Shown piece after piece: positions 44,487-55,430 of a DNA stretch of 64,000 bases. Each line of letters begins with the position of its first letter. Position 1 is the stretch's first letter. The DNA comes from Oikopleura dioica. Lineage: Eukaryota; Chordata; Appendicularia; Copelata; Oikopleuridae. Position numbers and translations under genes: made by a program. The notes below the pieces were generated by a model, which worked only from the letters and a program-made list of their open reading frames with translations, searched no databases and was not told the DNA's origin. The stretch is taken from assembly GCA_907165135.1 (NCBI GenBank), contig OU015566.1, forward strand, positions 8,602,157 through 8,666,156, read 5' to 3'.

Positions 44487-46560
44487 TTAGTCAAGATAGA
44501 GGACATTTTCGGAGATCCGTGATATCAATCCGCGATTGAGCTTTGTGTCAATTCCTTTTTCTTCCATCCAAGTCTGAAAAAACTAAGTATTTTTGAAATT
44601 CAGCGACGCAACTTACAAGTAAGATCTTTTCAGCCTTCGTTGACGGAGTTTTTTTATCCTCGAACAGAATAACAATCGTTTTGTTTTTAGCACTTTCAAG
44701 TGCGCGTTCATCTGTTATTCTATCCCGGGTTTTTAGATAAATAGGAAATACTAATTAGACCGCATTTACTAAGTACACCATGCTTGGTAACAGCGAGTAT
44801 TTGACGCGTAGACTACATGGATCTATTGATAAGGGAGAAGGGAGGACAGATCGTTCCTGAGTTGTACAAAATACATCGTCATTTAAAGACACGAAAAATA
44901 AATCGCCGTGACAAAATGCGGCTCTGATGACATTTCACTCCCGAAATTAGACGGCTGAAATCGGAGACTGTAATGATCTGCCTCGTCATTAAGCCTTTTC
45001 ATCCCCTTTTCCGGAAGACAGTTAGGTTTGCTATACGCAATAGGCTAGCGATTAAGTCGAAAGTCATCCCTTCTTTTAGAAAATTAGCGATTATTAAAGA
45101 GATAAACCCTTTGCCCATAAAATGCAAGCGCGGCATCAGATGGCATCTCTTCGAAATGTTCAATAATCGCTCCTTTGTCTTCGTGGAAGCTTCGCTCAAG
45201 CTCATCCATCAACGAATTCCTTGATCGTACCTGAATGAAACCCTTTGATAACAATTTGAAACATCTTGAGTTTACCGTTAGCACTTTTTTCAGGATCAAA
45301 GTTTCAAAAGCATATGTGCTATCAAAGTTAAAAGGTACAATTGACCGTAAAATTACCTTAATCGCCAGTCATTACAGGCGTGTAAAAGCGATAACTTGAT
45401 TCTACAGTCACGTGCTTACCCTACACTTTTCTCATTATCCTGCACGCTCTAAATTTATAGGCGTAACATTACCAAAACTAACATGTTAGATTTCGAAGCC
45501 AAGATTTTCCTCACTGAAAATTATAATTTCGATGCCGCCTTAGGAAGGTAATGTAACGTATACTATACGGTAAACTACTACGGTAGATTTTAGGAATCAA
45601 ATTCTAGCCCCCTGTTTTTTCTTTGAGAAAAAGTTAGAGAGGCTGAATTCTTACCTTGTGAGATTGAATTGACTTAACATCCTGACCCCTGGCTAATCGG
45701 CCAAGGTCATTTGCGAATTCGAGATTTTGTGGCGTCAGCGCTGGTGTCATCAGCAGAAAAACAAGCGGCCGCTCTGGCGGGTTGACGATCCTCTAGGAAC
45801 GTGTAAACAAGGAGCAGAGCAACTTGTGATAATATAAGTGGCAAATTTAGAGCAACGTTTATCTTAATAAGCTGGCTGAGTATTAAACAAACCTGTCTGT
45901 TGACAACAGCGAAGATAAGATTCTGGTCACGTTGTGAGAGCTTTTTGCAGGTTTATTTCTGCTTTCGCAAATTAGGGTGTATTTTTGAGCTTTCAAAAAA
46001 TAAGAACCGAATCCTGGTAGTCCTGCGTGAACGTATTTCGGCGGAAATTGAATCGCTCAAGCTCCAGTTCTCGGGTGTTGTCTACTTCCTTATCGATGAA
46101 ATTAAATGAATTTCAAGTTAAAGTCAACTTACGAAAAATGCTTTCTTAGCGGGCAAGGCAGTGAAAAACGCGACAATTGCGATGAAAATGCAGAGAATCG
46201 ATGGATCCAAAAGCTTCTTCAGTAGTCCAGTCAAAGATTTTCCATCTTCCTTGCTTTTTGAGATGATTTGGCTTTCTGTAGCGATTGTGGCATCGTTTTC
46301 TGATGATGGTGATTCGTATTCGGATGATGGTGGCTCCACACTGCTTGAGGAATATGGTTCATCAGTAGTTCCGTCGTTGATTGACTGATCCCCAGATGGC
46401 CCCGGAATTTCGCGAAGAGGTGAGAGTTGTTTCCCTATGGGGGATGAACAAGAATTCTTTTTGGCATTTGGCGTTCGAAGATTTTTCTTGGTGGGGCTTT
46501 TCTCAGGTGATGATTCATCGGAAGTTCTTTGCTTCTTTTTCCCATTTTTCTCCCAGTTTT
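44487..46560 (-). CDS. TOR1AIP: Torsin-1A-interacting protein (LAP1/LULL1) homologue
   Basis: N-terminal nucleo/cytoplasmic part: charged and Ser-rich (EKNGKKKQRTSDESSPEKSP, DEPYSSSSVEPPSSEYESP). One membrane helix follows (LDPSILCIFIAIVAFFTALP, near 46150-46210). The luminal domain is spread over five exons: KKLSQRDQNLIFAVVNRQ, PPERPLVFLLMTPALTPQ, SLMDELERSFHEDKGAIIEH and EEMPSDAALAFYGQ, then ITDERALESAKNKTIVILFE, and the end LNRGLISRISENVLYLD. The order F/D-x-LP-x-x-x-x-L-x-FY, VI-L-x-E and L-x-x-L-x-SRIS-x-x-VL follows the torsin-activating domain of TOR1AIP1/2, which completes the ATPase site of torsins at the nuclear envelope/ER. The first exon upstream of 46560 is unresolved. The intron 44720-45108 keeps frame only with GG-AG ends. 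Confidence 0.75.
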
Positions 46561-47317
46561 CTAAAATAGAAGAATCTGTTACTTACTTGATGTAGGTCAG
46601 AAAATTTCGAGAAAAGAAAATTATCTTGTAACATTCACATGGGAGCAACAGAGTTTATACCAGTACTCAGAATGCAAGAGCTCGTGATATTTAATTCCGC
46701 AAGATCTCGAGAATTCAGACAATTAGAGGCCTTACGGATCCGCTTTATTGCTAGAAAACGGAAATTTAACGTGCATTTTAGAAGCATGTCTATATTCTAG
46801 CTTTCTTATCGCTAAGCCCACTTGTCATTTATCTGCGGCGCAGAAACAAGTTTTGAAATCGCGGGCTGCAAACTGTCTTATATCGACTATAATCAGCAAC
46901 TAGTCCCACGTACTTTGGTTGGCAATTTTCGCAAAAATTGCGAATGGTTATCATAAGCCGAGATAGAAACAGAATATCCGTAGAAAGGTGGCTTAAAATT
47001 GCTGAGATCGTTTGAATGAGCTGGTCGGTGCCAATTTAAGGTTTAGGCTGACCGCAATATGTCACTAGATTAATTCATAGAGACCCTTACTATACCTAAT
47101 ATGAGCCCTGTGGATCAACAAATTATTCCGCAATTACGATTCGTCAAGAAGATACAAATGCTGCTTCTATGCAATAACTGATGCTTCAATCAAATGATGA
47201 GTGTCCCAAATTAGCTGTCAGTCTTGATTTAGACATTTTAGACATTTAACATTTCTACTGTAATGAGATTGATGAAATGAATTATTAGTTTTCTTGATCA
47301 TTCGATTTGAAGAAAAG
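46561..47317. other. Intergenic region, TOR1AIP upstream side
   Basis: About 760 bp between two minus-strand genes. It includes a TTTTAG acceptor at about 46561 and probably a missing first exon of the TOR1AIP-like gene, plus the 3' end of TMEM41B. No other coding signal was found. Confidence 0.35.
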
Positions 47318-50300
47318 TTATTTGGTCTTTATTTCAGTTTGAGAAGCATCAGAAAACTTTGAGTCCTTTCTCTTGAAGTAGATAGGAAGAACGGAGGCAA
47401 TAGCGGAGATGACGACGAAAATGATAGATTTGAAGGTGACAGTATCAGAAGTCGAGGTCAATGTGTAAAGCGTCTGGCCCGCTTGTACCGCCAGCATCGA
47501 AAGTGGCGCCACACCTAGAAAGTTTAATAAGTTTAATCAAATTTAAACTCGTCCACTGGCAAGTCTAACACGTAATCAAAAGCTGTCTTTTTAGCCCAAC
47601 TCTATAATTTACAGATTTATGAGTGTTTTTTTACATGTAAAATGCTCAAGCCGAGCTAATGACCCTCTTAACGCCGGTGCGAATGAAGATGAACATAGTT
47701 TTGAATTTCGGGTGTCATAATTGGAGAAATACGAAGGTATAGTTTAAGAAATTTCAGACTGATAATTCATTTATTTTAGGAATAGATTCTTTGTTAATTT
47801 AAGTAATTTGAAAAATTATTGCAAAATAGGGAGTAAGAAGGTATTCCGCTAGAATTTGCAAGCGTAGAATGTTATCACATAAATAGCTAGAAGAATGCAT
47901 ACCGATAACAGAGCCCCAGAAGAACGGCTTGAGTGGAACTCCAACAAGTGGCCCCGTGAGGTTGATAAACCAATTCGGCAAGAACGGCGTGATACGAAGA
48001 AAGAGGATGTAATTGAATAAATCGTCGGAGTGATGCTGGACTTTTTGACGCCACTCGGCCATCTTTTCCGGCATTAATCGTTTGGCCAACGGTTGCCCGA
48101 CGACTTTTGACATCAAGAAGCATCTAAAAACGAACTTTTAAAAAATCCAAAATTTCGTTGTTTCTCCATCAACAAAATTAGGAATCGAGTGTTTCCGTGA
48201 CAAAATTCCTCTAAAAAGGGCTTTTGAACGTGTGGATTAAAGATGAGCCACCATTTAGACATTGAGTAGCTTCCTCCGAGTATTTTTGTAAAGGAAATTA
48301 TCTTATCTTTAATTCTCAGAAGAAAAAAACTGAAATAAAAATGGAAAGAGTGAGACAGCTTTGTTATCAGTTCGTATCAAAAAATCAGGTTTAGCATACT
48401 GTTGAGATGCTTGGCCAAATTGCACGGGCAATAATGTCGTACACACGTGCGTCTTATTTTAGCGCAAAATTAGCATAAAAAAGGTGCTTTTAGAAAATGG
48501 TAACGTCATTATGCTGAAATTACACGGACCTCGGTGCGCAAGTGTGTGGAGCTACGAGCTCCTCTGTTTTGGTGCTGACTCAAACGCGCCAGAACTAAGA
48601 CTGTACGTCTTCAACTGATAAGAATAAGAATTGCACTGTTTGCTTTTCGTTAAATTTTAGACTGTTATAGAATTCACGTTGCCACTCGAAAAATTGAGAT
48701 AACCGTGTCATAACAGGTCTGCTTCAATTTTGACCGATAAGGCGGGCAGACTGAGGATTTGTTCGGCGAATTATGTTTTTGTTTTATTTATCAGGTGCTG
48801 TTGTGCTGGGAGATACCGATTGGTTCCAGTGGACTCAAGCATCTCAATAGCTGCGGTTTAGTTTCTAACGTATATTGCTCAAAGTCAATTCTTGAGTCTC
48901 TTTTTAGAATTTTGCGAAAAGTTCAATTGAGGACATTTGTCCTCAACGCACAATTTAATATCAACAATATTCGATAAAAAAACGACTTTTGGGTCACACA
49001 AAATTGTTTGGCATCCACAATTTACACGAAATAAACAGTCGAATAATTTAATAGATGTCTAACTAAAAGGACGATTCTAAACTTAAAAACATTCCAAAAG
49101 TTTCGGGAACACGTGTTAAAGCCTTAAAATTGATCGCCTCCTGATGAAATGCGCACTTGGCGAAATACTGACTGTACAAAAATGATCGATTTTATACAAA
49201 AAAGCCACCAAATACGGGATTATGGGTCGCTGGAATCCGTATTAGCTGGTCGTACAGTCGTAATTGGAAGAGCTCGGGCTACTTACAAGCTGGCACCAGT
49301 ACCGGAACAAACACAGATCAGTGGTAAAGCAACATACCAAGGCCACATGAATCCACCAAGAATAGAACTTTGAGGCAGGGTTTTACTAGGGCAGTAAATA
49401 CTACTTTTTGCTATACCAAAAACTGAAGTGGAAAATGAGTTTTTTGACCGGGAAAAGATGCGTGTTCCATCATTTTCCCCAAAATAGTCGATACATTTGT
49501 TACGCCAAATAATAGTTAGCCTTCAAACAGAATGAAACCCGTTCCAGAAAGTAGATCCGGGAATTGAAAAGGTCTGCATAAACACATAGCAGCTGCACCA
49601 GGCCGACATCACTGCGTAGAAGTGCTAAAACGATGAATTTAGAAATCAATGAAAGGAGTTAAATGCCGATAAGCTCGGTGGGGGATTGATAAGCGATGAA
49701 TTTCTTAAAGCGGATATGAACACGTAAGCGATAGTTGTCGAGAGTGCTACTTTGACCGTGGTACTTGATAATACTTACCCATAATACACTATGAAAGGAA
49801 AAGAGAATTTGACCAAAAATAAATTCATAAATTACCCACGCCGAAGTGCGATTTTCCTGGCGCTGTTTTATGAGCTTTTCTGTGACAGCGAACAAACGAA
49901 CGGCCATGAAGGCTCTACCGCATTCTTATTAGACGTTCAGAGCAAGGGTACATGTTTCGATCATAATGCCTTGGAACTGTATTCAATGCGATGTAACAAT
50001 AAGATACGGAGACATCGGAGAGAATGAATGCGAAATCTTGGGAGAGTTAGAATGTCTCGAGGGAGACGATGGGGAGAATTTGCAGCTGGAAAATTGGTAA
50101 GTGCTAGAATTTATTGATAAATACAGCTTCTATTTTCATTCTATGAAATTAAAACTTAAAAAGATACCAAATCTTATGGAATAAATAATAAAAAATGATC
50201 CGCATGAACGACAAAATACTAGTAAGATCCGCCCGTGGCAAAAATTCCGTCAGAAGTCCAGAGAAACGTGCAAATAAAAATAACTCGATAAGACTCTATC

Positions 50301-52247
50301 AATCTGGCCAGTTATTTCGATCAATTTCGCCATGCACCTGAAAATCTCAACGATAAATCTGCAACATGTTAAACGAAACTTTCAGTTACTACCCATGCCA
50401 AACCGAATTCACAAGCTGGCAAATAGATGATATGGTTACGCAAAGGCTGATTCGCAGTTGCGCTTCTAGCGAAATGAATATTGACCCAGATATATTCAAA
50501 ATCGAAATTTCAACGTTCAACCAAAATAATTGCAACTACAAGAATTCCGAAGACGCGTTCTTTGAAGATACTGTGTGTTATAATGGCTCGGCCGAGACTA
50601 GTGTGCTGGAGTGTTATCAGGGTCCGGTTGGTAAATATTATGGGGAGGTTTCATAAGAACATGCTTCGGTCGGGTTTTCGGTTCACCGAAAGAAACTGTC
50701 TGTGTGCCAACGCAGCAGTATTTAATAGTTTCATTTGAAAACAACATGAAACCGTTAACAGAAAATGCAAGTACGACACACAGGCGAGTCCCATAGACAA
50801 AGACCTACAGACAAAATGTGTAGAATGCAAAGAAAGCGACGAGAACAACCCAAGCGATTATAATTATTGTTTGAATGAGCCTGTTGAATCAGAATTTCCA
50901 ACAAAAATCTGCGACTCATCAGCTGGCTGTTCATTGATACAAAGAGAGGCCGAGGAACGACGGTGGGAAAATGGAAACGAAAGTTTGATTAAGAAAACAA
51001 AGATTGTACAACGGGCGTGCAAAGACACTGTACCGACAGAAGACTTGGGCCGGATAAACATCAGAGAGGAGGTGTCACAGTGCCGCGGTGACTTGTGTAA
51101 CAAGCGGAAGTTCGATCCAATTTGCCTCCCGACGATTACCTCAACTACTTCAAGTACCACTACCACTACTTCCACAACGACCACCTCCACTACAACATCA
51201 ACTACGACAACCTTTACAACAACAACTTATACTACAGCACCCCCAACGACGGACACAAAAACATTATTGACAACATTTCCAATAACAACATTAACTACAA
51301 TACATCCTCTCAAAACAACAACAACCCGTTTAATGACAAGTCCAACCACGCTAAAACCATCTACAAGCCAAGGTTATTTTCATATTCTTGAACGAGGGAC
51401 CAGAGAATTGACGCAACTGTCATAATCAACAAATATTCAACAATGACGACATAATAGAATAATGTCACTTTTGACTTTCTATTTCAGAAATAACTACGCT
51501 GAGATCAACAATTTCTTCGACAGCAAACACAAAAACAACAGTTGCTGACAGGGGAACCACTTCAACTGTCCTCGATTATTCTACGCAAGCCCCTTTGACA
51601 ACTGTAATATCTTCTTCAAGCACTACTGATCCCCAGCAACGCACAGTGTCACTCGCAATTATTGCTACGTTAGGGGGAACATTCCTAACTATATTTATTA
51701 TTATGATCGGTCTTCGACGCCGCTGAGTTTTTCTAAAATTCAATAAATTTCCATTTTTTTATCGACAAAAATCTCTCGTGTGCAATAAATCGCTGCCCAA
51801 GCAATTTCATACGCTTGATATTTCTAAGTAAATTTCTGGAGCAGAAGCTCTTTGTCAAGAAATACTTACAGTGCTCTGATACACAGAAATAACTCGAGCA
51901 AGGTTTTTTGCATCGTCCAAATTTCGCGGCAGTTTGATATGAACAAGCTCATCGGGGCTGAAGTCGGGTAATTGCAGGTAAACATTGTATAGTCCGAAGG
52001 CAGCGCAGATAAATATACACTAGAAGGAATATTGAAGGAAATTTACAGTCATTCATAAAATTGAAAATAGAGCCTTAAATTTTAAGGTGCAAATCAAATT
52101 TACGGGGAACATGACAAGTCGAGAAATCCCGTATTATCAGCTGGATTTTGACTTTCAAAAAAGACTTCGAAAGAGCAACAACTCCGGACAGTTGAAAAAA
52201 CATACCAGACATAAGGTGGCGGCTTTTTGAAAGCTCAATTCAGCCAT
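47318..52247 (-). CDS. TMEM41B: TMEM41B, VTT-domain ER lipid scramblase
   Basis: Six exons in phase: 52206-52247 (MAELSFQKAATLCL), 51870-52019 (YLQLPDFSPDELVHIKLPRN, NLARVISVYQST), 49539-49624 (SCYVFMQTFSIPGSTFW), 49288-49367 (SILGGFMWPWYVALPLICVC), 47903-48123 (FLRITPFLPNWFINLTGPLV) and 47318-47514 (VAPLSMLAVQAGQTLYTLTS, ending TEIKTK). The F-x-IPGS and RITPFLPNWFIN motifs and GVPLKPFFWG are diagnostic of TMEM41B/VMP1-type VTT proteins. These act in the ER as phospholipid scramblases needed for autophagosome formation and lipoprotein export. About 260 residues, full length. The second intron (49625-51869, 2.2 kb) contains a complete gene on the other strand; the next large intron (48124-49287) appears empty. 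Confidence 0.92.
49966..51726 (+). CDS. Ly6/uPAR-type cell-surface protein with mucin stalk, nested in TMEM41B
   Basis: Lies wholly inside the TMEM41B intron 49625-51869 on the opposite strand. Six exons join by GT-AG introns, several of 44-45 nt. Cysteine-rich extracellular domains begin with WNCIQCDVTIRYGD and continue with LENCYYPCQTEFTS, NNCNYKNS, DTVCYNGSAE, RTCFGRVFGSPKETVC and TKCVECKESDENN. They close with SQCRGDLCNKRK, the C-x-x-D/G-LCN ending of Ly6/uPAR three-finger domains; at least two such domains are suggested. A threonine-rich stalk (about 51120-51380 and 51488-51640), heavily O-glycosylatable, leads to one membrane helix (SLAIIATLGGTFLTIFIIMI) and a short basic tail GLRRR. 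The N-terminal signal exon upstream of 49933 was not found. Confidence 0.7.
51120..51375 (+). repeat. ACT/ACA-rich low-complexity tract encoding the threonine stalk
   Basis: A run dominated by ACN codons (ACT, ACA, ACC, ACG), read as long threonine tracts interrupted by Ser, Pro and Leu. It is coding and mucin-like. Such tracts usually vary in length between alleles. Confidence 0.7.
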
Positions 52248-52606
52248 CTTTCTTTCTCTTGTTCTCAATTTTTATATAAAGTGTCAAGATTTCAACTTTT
52301 CTTCGAGCTAGCGCATTCTGAACAAGGTGAGCTTTGGGGACGATAGGTCACGTGTCTTCTAATAGACGTTTGTCTCAGACAAACTTAAAGTCGGCTATCC
52401 AGGAAGGCTCAGCAGGAAGCCACGATTAATCTTTGCCGGAACATCGGATTGAACGTTGAAGATTATTGGAAATGAGTAAACAATTTTCCAGAAAAAAAAC
52501 GGTATTTTCGAAGCAACGGGTTCGAATATGTTTAAATATATTTCATGGCAGCTGAATGAATTGAAATGAAGTGAATGAATGATACAGTAGCGTTTAAAAT
52601 AAGAGT
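52248..52606. other. Intergenic region upstream of TMEM41B
   Basis: About 360 bp between two minus-strand genes. It should contain the TMEM41B promoter or trans-splice region and the 3' end of the SR-rich gene. No other feature seen. Confidence 0.35.
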
Positions 52607-54528
52607 CTAGTCGGACAATTCGCCGTCCTCAATTTCACCCTCCTCCGGATTGACCTGTTTAGAAGCCTTTGGCTCCCGTGGAGGAGTTCTGATGCGCTGG
52701 GCTTGCTTTTGGGCAGTTTCGGCTAGCTCGTCTAAAAATGGGCGTATAATTAGCTCCGGTCATAATACAACGTCAATAGTCCACGTGAGTGGATGAATAT
52801 TAATTTTTTATCAATTTTCGCTTACATAAAATTGACAGTATTTCTTGACGTTCAAATTACCTCTGATATCGAAGCTTGGTTTATGGTGACGAATTTGGGC
52901 AGCTTGGTGGTGATAAGGGGTGAAGTGGCGAGGTACGGCCCAGCCTGGACGGCGACTGGAACTTGAGCCGGCGGATGATCTAAATAAGCGAACATAATGA
53001 CGAAAAGGAGGAAATTTAATAATAAAGGAGGTTGATAAATATATTGTATTCCATGCTGGGATAAATGATAATTGTTTGATAAAGGGCCTTCTGCTTGAAA
53101 AAGGCAAGCGGTTTACGTGATCTCTTTCTTAGTTTTGCTTTTTTGAAATGAGTTTGCGATCTGATCGAAAACAGACTCCTCGTCCTCTGGAGGGGCGTCA
53201 AGCGTCAGGTGCCGATTATCTGGGCACAGAAGTGTCAAAACATTATGTCAACTTTCAAGTTGCTCAAGGAAACGCTGCTTTCGTGAGCACCTGTTATTTC
53301 ACTTTCACTCCGATTGATCACGAAAGCAGGTACCGAGCTGAAGCTCTTTCGTGAAAAAGAGGCTGTGAAAAAATCTTACGACGCTTGACAAAATCGGCAA
53401 AGATGCGCTCGTGGTACTCTTCGTTCGTCTCGTTGTCCTTCCGCTTGAGATCCGGATATTTGATGTTCTTAATTTCATAATTAAGATCGCTGAGCCGCCT
53501 TGAGCTTGCGCTTATCTACCTTGTGCGGTTCGTAGAGAAGATCAATGATGGGCACGTTGTCCGGTAAAAGTTCATGGCCGAATGTGAACTTCCAAGGCTG
53601 CTTCTCTTTGAAATCGTTGAATGCATCCATGACTTTTTTTCGCGCTGCCCTGACCCTTTTTCCAGCTCGTGTTCCGCGAGTTGTTTTTGTTTTCGATTTG
53701 TATGGCTTACTAAAGAAAAAGATAAAGTTGAGGATGAGGAGATAACCCATACCGTCGGTCATATCGACGGATATTCTTCTTTTTCCGAGATGGTGAAGGG
53801 CTGAATTTCGGGCTCGATGAACGACTATACTTCGAGTGATATCGTTTTCTTGGTCGGTCGGGAGCACGACTTCTTGATCGTCTTCGCGAGTAACTCCAGT
53901 CTGATCCACTTTCGGATGATGCGGACCAGGAAGAGCAAGAACACGTGCTACAAGATCGTGAAGAACGAGAGGATGAACGACCTCGCGATCGTTGATAGTC
54001 AAAATCAGTTTTGACTAGGGGAGTTCCTGGATCACATTTGATTGTTGGAGAACCAAAGGGTACCCCTTCAGTTAGCGAGTAAGGACTTGGAGAACGAGTT
54101 TTGCCGCGACTATGAGTTGCGACGCGGGCATGCTTACCCGATGCTGCGCGACTTGGACTGCGAGATCTTCTGGTTTCTCGTCTTCGGTGTTTACGTCGTT
54201 TTCGTTTCGGAGTGAGACTTCGTGCGCGGCTTGAAGCAGAGCGAATGGGGGAGATTGAAGTTGGAGTGCGGCTTCGGGTTTCGACAGTTCGCCGGAAACG
54301 CTTGGGAATCGGACTTGATGTTCTTCGACGAAGAGAAGGACTTCGCTCAATGCTTGAATCTCTTTCTCTCAAGGTTTTCTTGGATCTTTTCTTGGACTTT
54401 TGCCGTTCCCATTCTTTGCGAGAAAGATAGCCACGGCTGCTTGCAGTATTCGATCTATATTCTGCTTTCCTTGCTCGCCTTTCTGCCTCTGTTCTTGGGC
54501 GATGAGCTGACGATTTATCCCAGTGCAT
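52607..54528 (-). CDS. SR-rich nuclear protein (splicing-related type)
   Basis: Start ATG 54528 (MHWDKSSAHRPRTEAERRAR). The first large exon is full of RS/SR and basic stretches (SIERSPSLRRRTSSPIPKR, SRGRSSSRSSRSCS, KYSRSSSPKFSPSPSRKKK). Later exons, in phase, carry a more structured part: GTRAGKRVRAARKKVMDAFN, PWKFTFGHELLPDNVPIIDL, NIKYPDLKRKDNETNEEYHE, HLTLDAPPEDEESVFDQIAN and RPGWAVPRHFTPYHHQAAQ. The end is acidic, NPEEGEIEDGELSD (stop 52607). A 52-nt intron (about 53472-53523) removes an in-frame stop. RS repeats are typical of spliceosome-associated proteins phosphorylated by SR kinases; the exact orthologue is not recognised. Confidence 0.65.
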
Positions 54529-54778
54529 GAGTTTAACAATTTATGATAAAGTATGCAACGTGCAGCTTCAAAGTCAACTCATTTTTTAAATCCTTGTTTT
54601 TGAATATACATGTTCACAACCGGCGCAATACAAAAGACATATTCTGTTGAATCTGCATTAATTTAAAAATGTCTACACAAGTAATGCCCTGACAGTATTT
54701 CTGAGAATGTAAAATTACGAAATATAAACTCAGCCTGCGACGACGCGACTTGTTCCTAAAATTTTGATGAGTGATCCA

Positions 54779-55378
54779 TTAGATGAATTTAAAAAACTTT
54801 TTGCAGGCGAAATTCTGACTTGGTCTGATTTGTAGCCCTATAGAAAGCTCGGAAAATTTTGAGTCGATTCGACCAAGTCGTTTTTGAAATTTTCTAGAGA
54901 ATGACGTCACAAATGACGTCAGAAAATTCCAAAAAGCCAAAACTTTGAGTCTTATTTTTACAGCGTTCCTGATCGAATTTTTCGGTGTTTTATAGCTCAA
55001 ATGAAAGCTTATTAAAAACTGTACTAAGGTTCTTAAGGATTAGGAAAAAAAATTTGAAAAATTTGGCTCTAGAATTTTCCGAAAAAAAAATTTCGAGCAA
55101 ATGAAAATCCAAGAAAAACCTTAGTACAGTTTTTCATAGGGATTAATTTGAGCTATAAAACATGAGAAAATTACGTCAAAAAGGCCCAGAAAAAGTGACT
55201 CAAAGTTTGCCCGAAATGGCTATTTTTGCCAACTTCTAGCGTCATTTATGACGTCATCGTCTGACTGTTTTGGTCTGAAATTAGTCCAGTCGACTCAGAA
55301 TTTTACGGGCTTTCTGATGAATATAAAAACAGGCAAAGTCAGGATTTTGCCTGCAAAAAGTTTTTTAAATTCATCTTA
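54779..55378. mobile_element. Inverted-repeat element with TTA target duplication
   Basis: The element 54782-55375 (594 bp) begins GATGAATTTAAAAAACTTT and ends with the inverse; the first 27 bp of both ends are identical and similarity continues inwards, so the whole can fold back. TTA lies on both sides (54779-54781, 55376-55378). The interior carries TGACGTCA at 54902, 54914 and 55249. No open frame. A 3-bp TTA duplication would suit PIF/Harbinger-type elements. It lies just downstream of the BOD1-type gene. Confidence 0.75.
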
Positions 55379-55430
55379 ATGGAATCATATAAGACTACAA
55401 ATGTAATTCACATATGAAGCTACTATGTAG

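Noticed and set aside
53481-54350. Alternative frames opposite or alongside the SR-rich gene
   Set aside because: Arginine/serine-rich codons leave all frames open; only the RS-containing frame joins downstream exons in phase.
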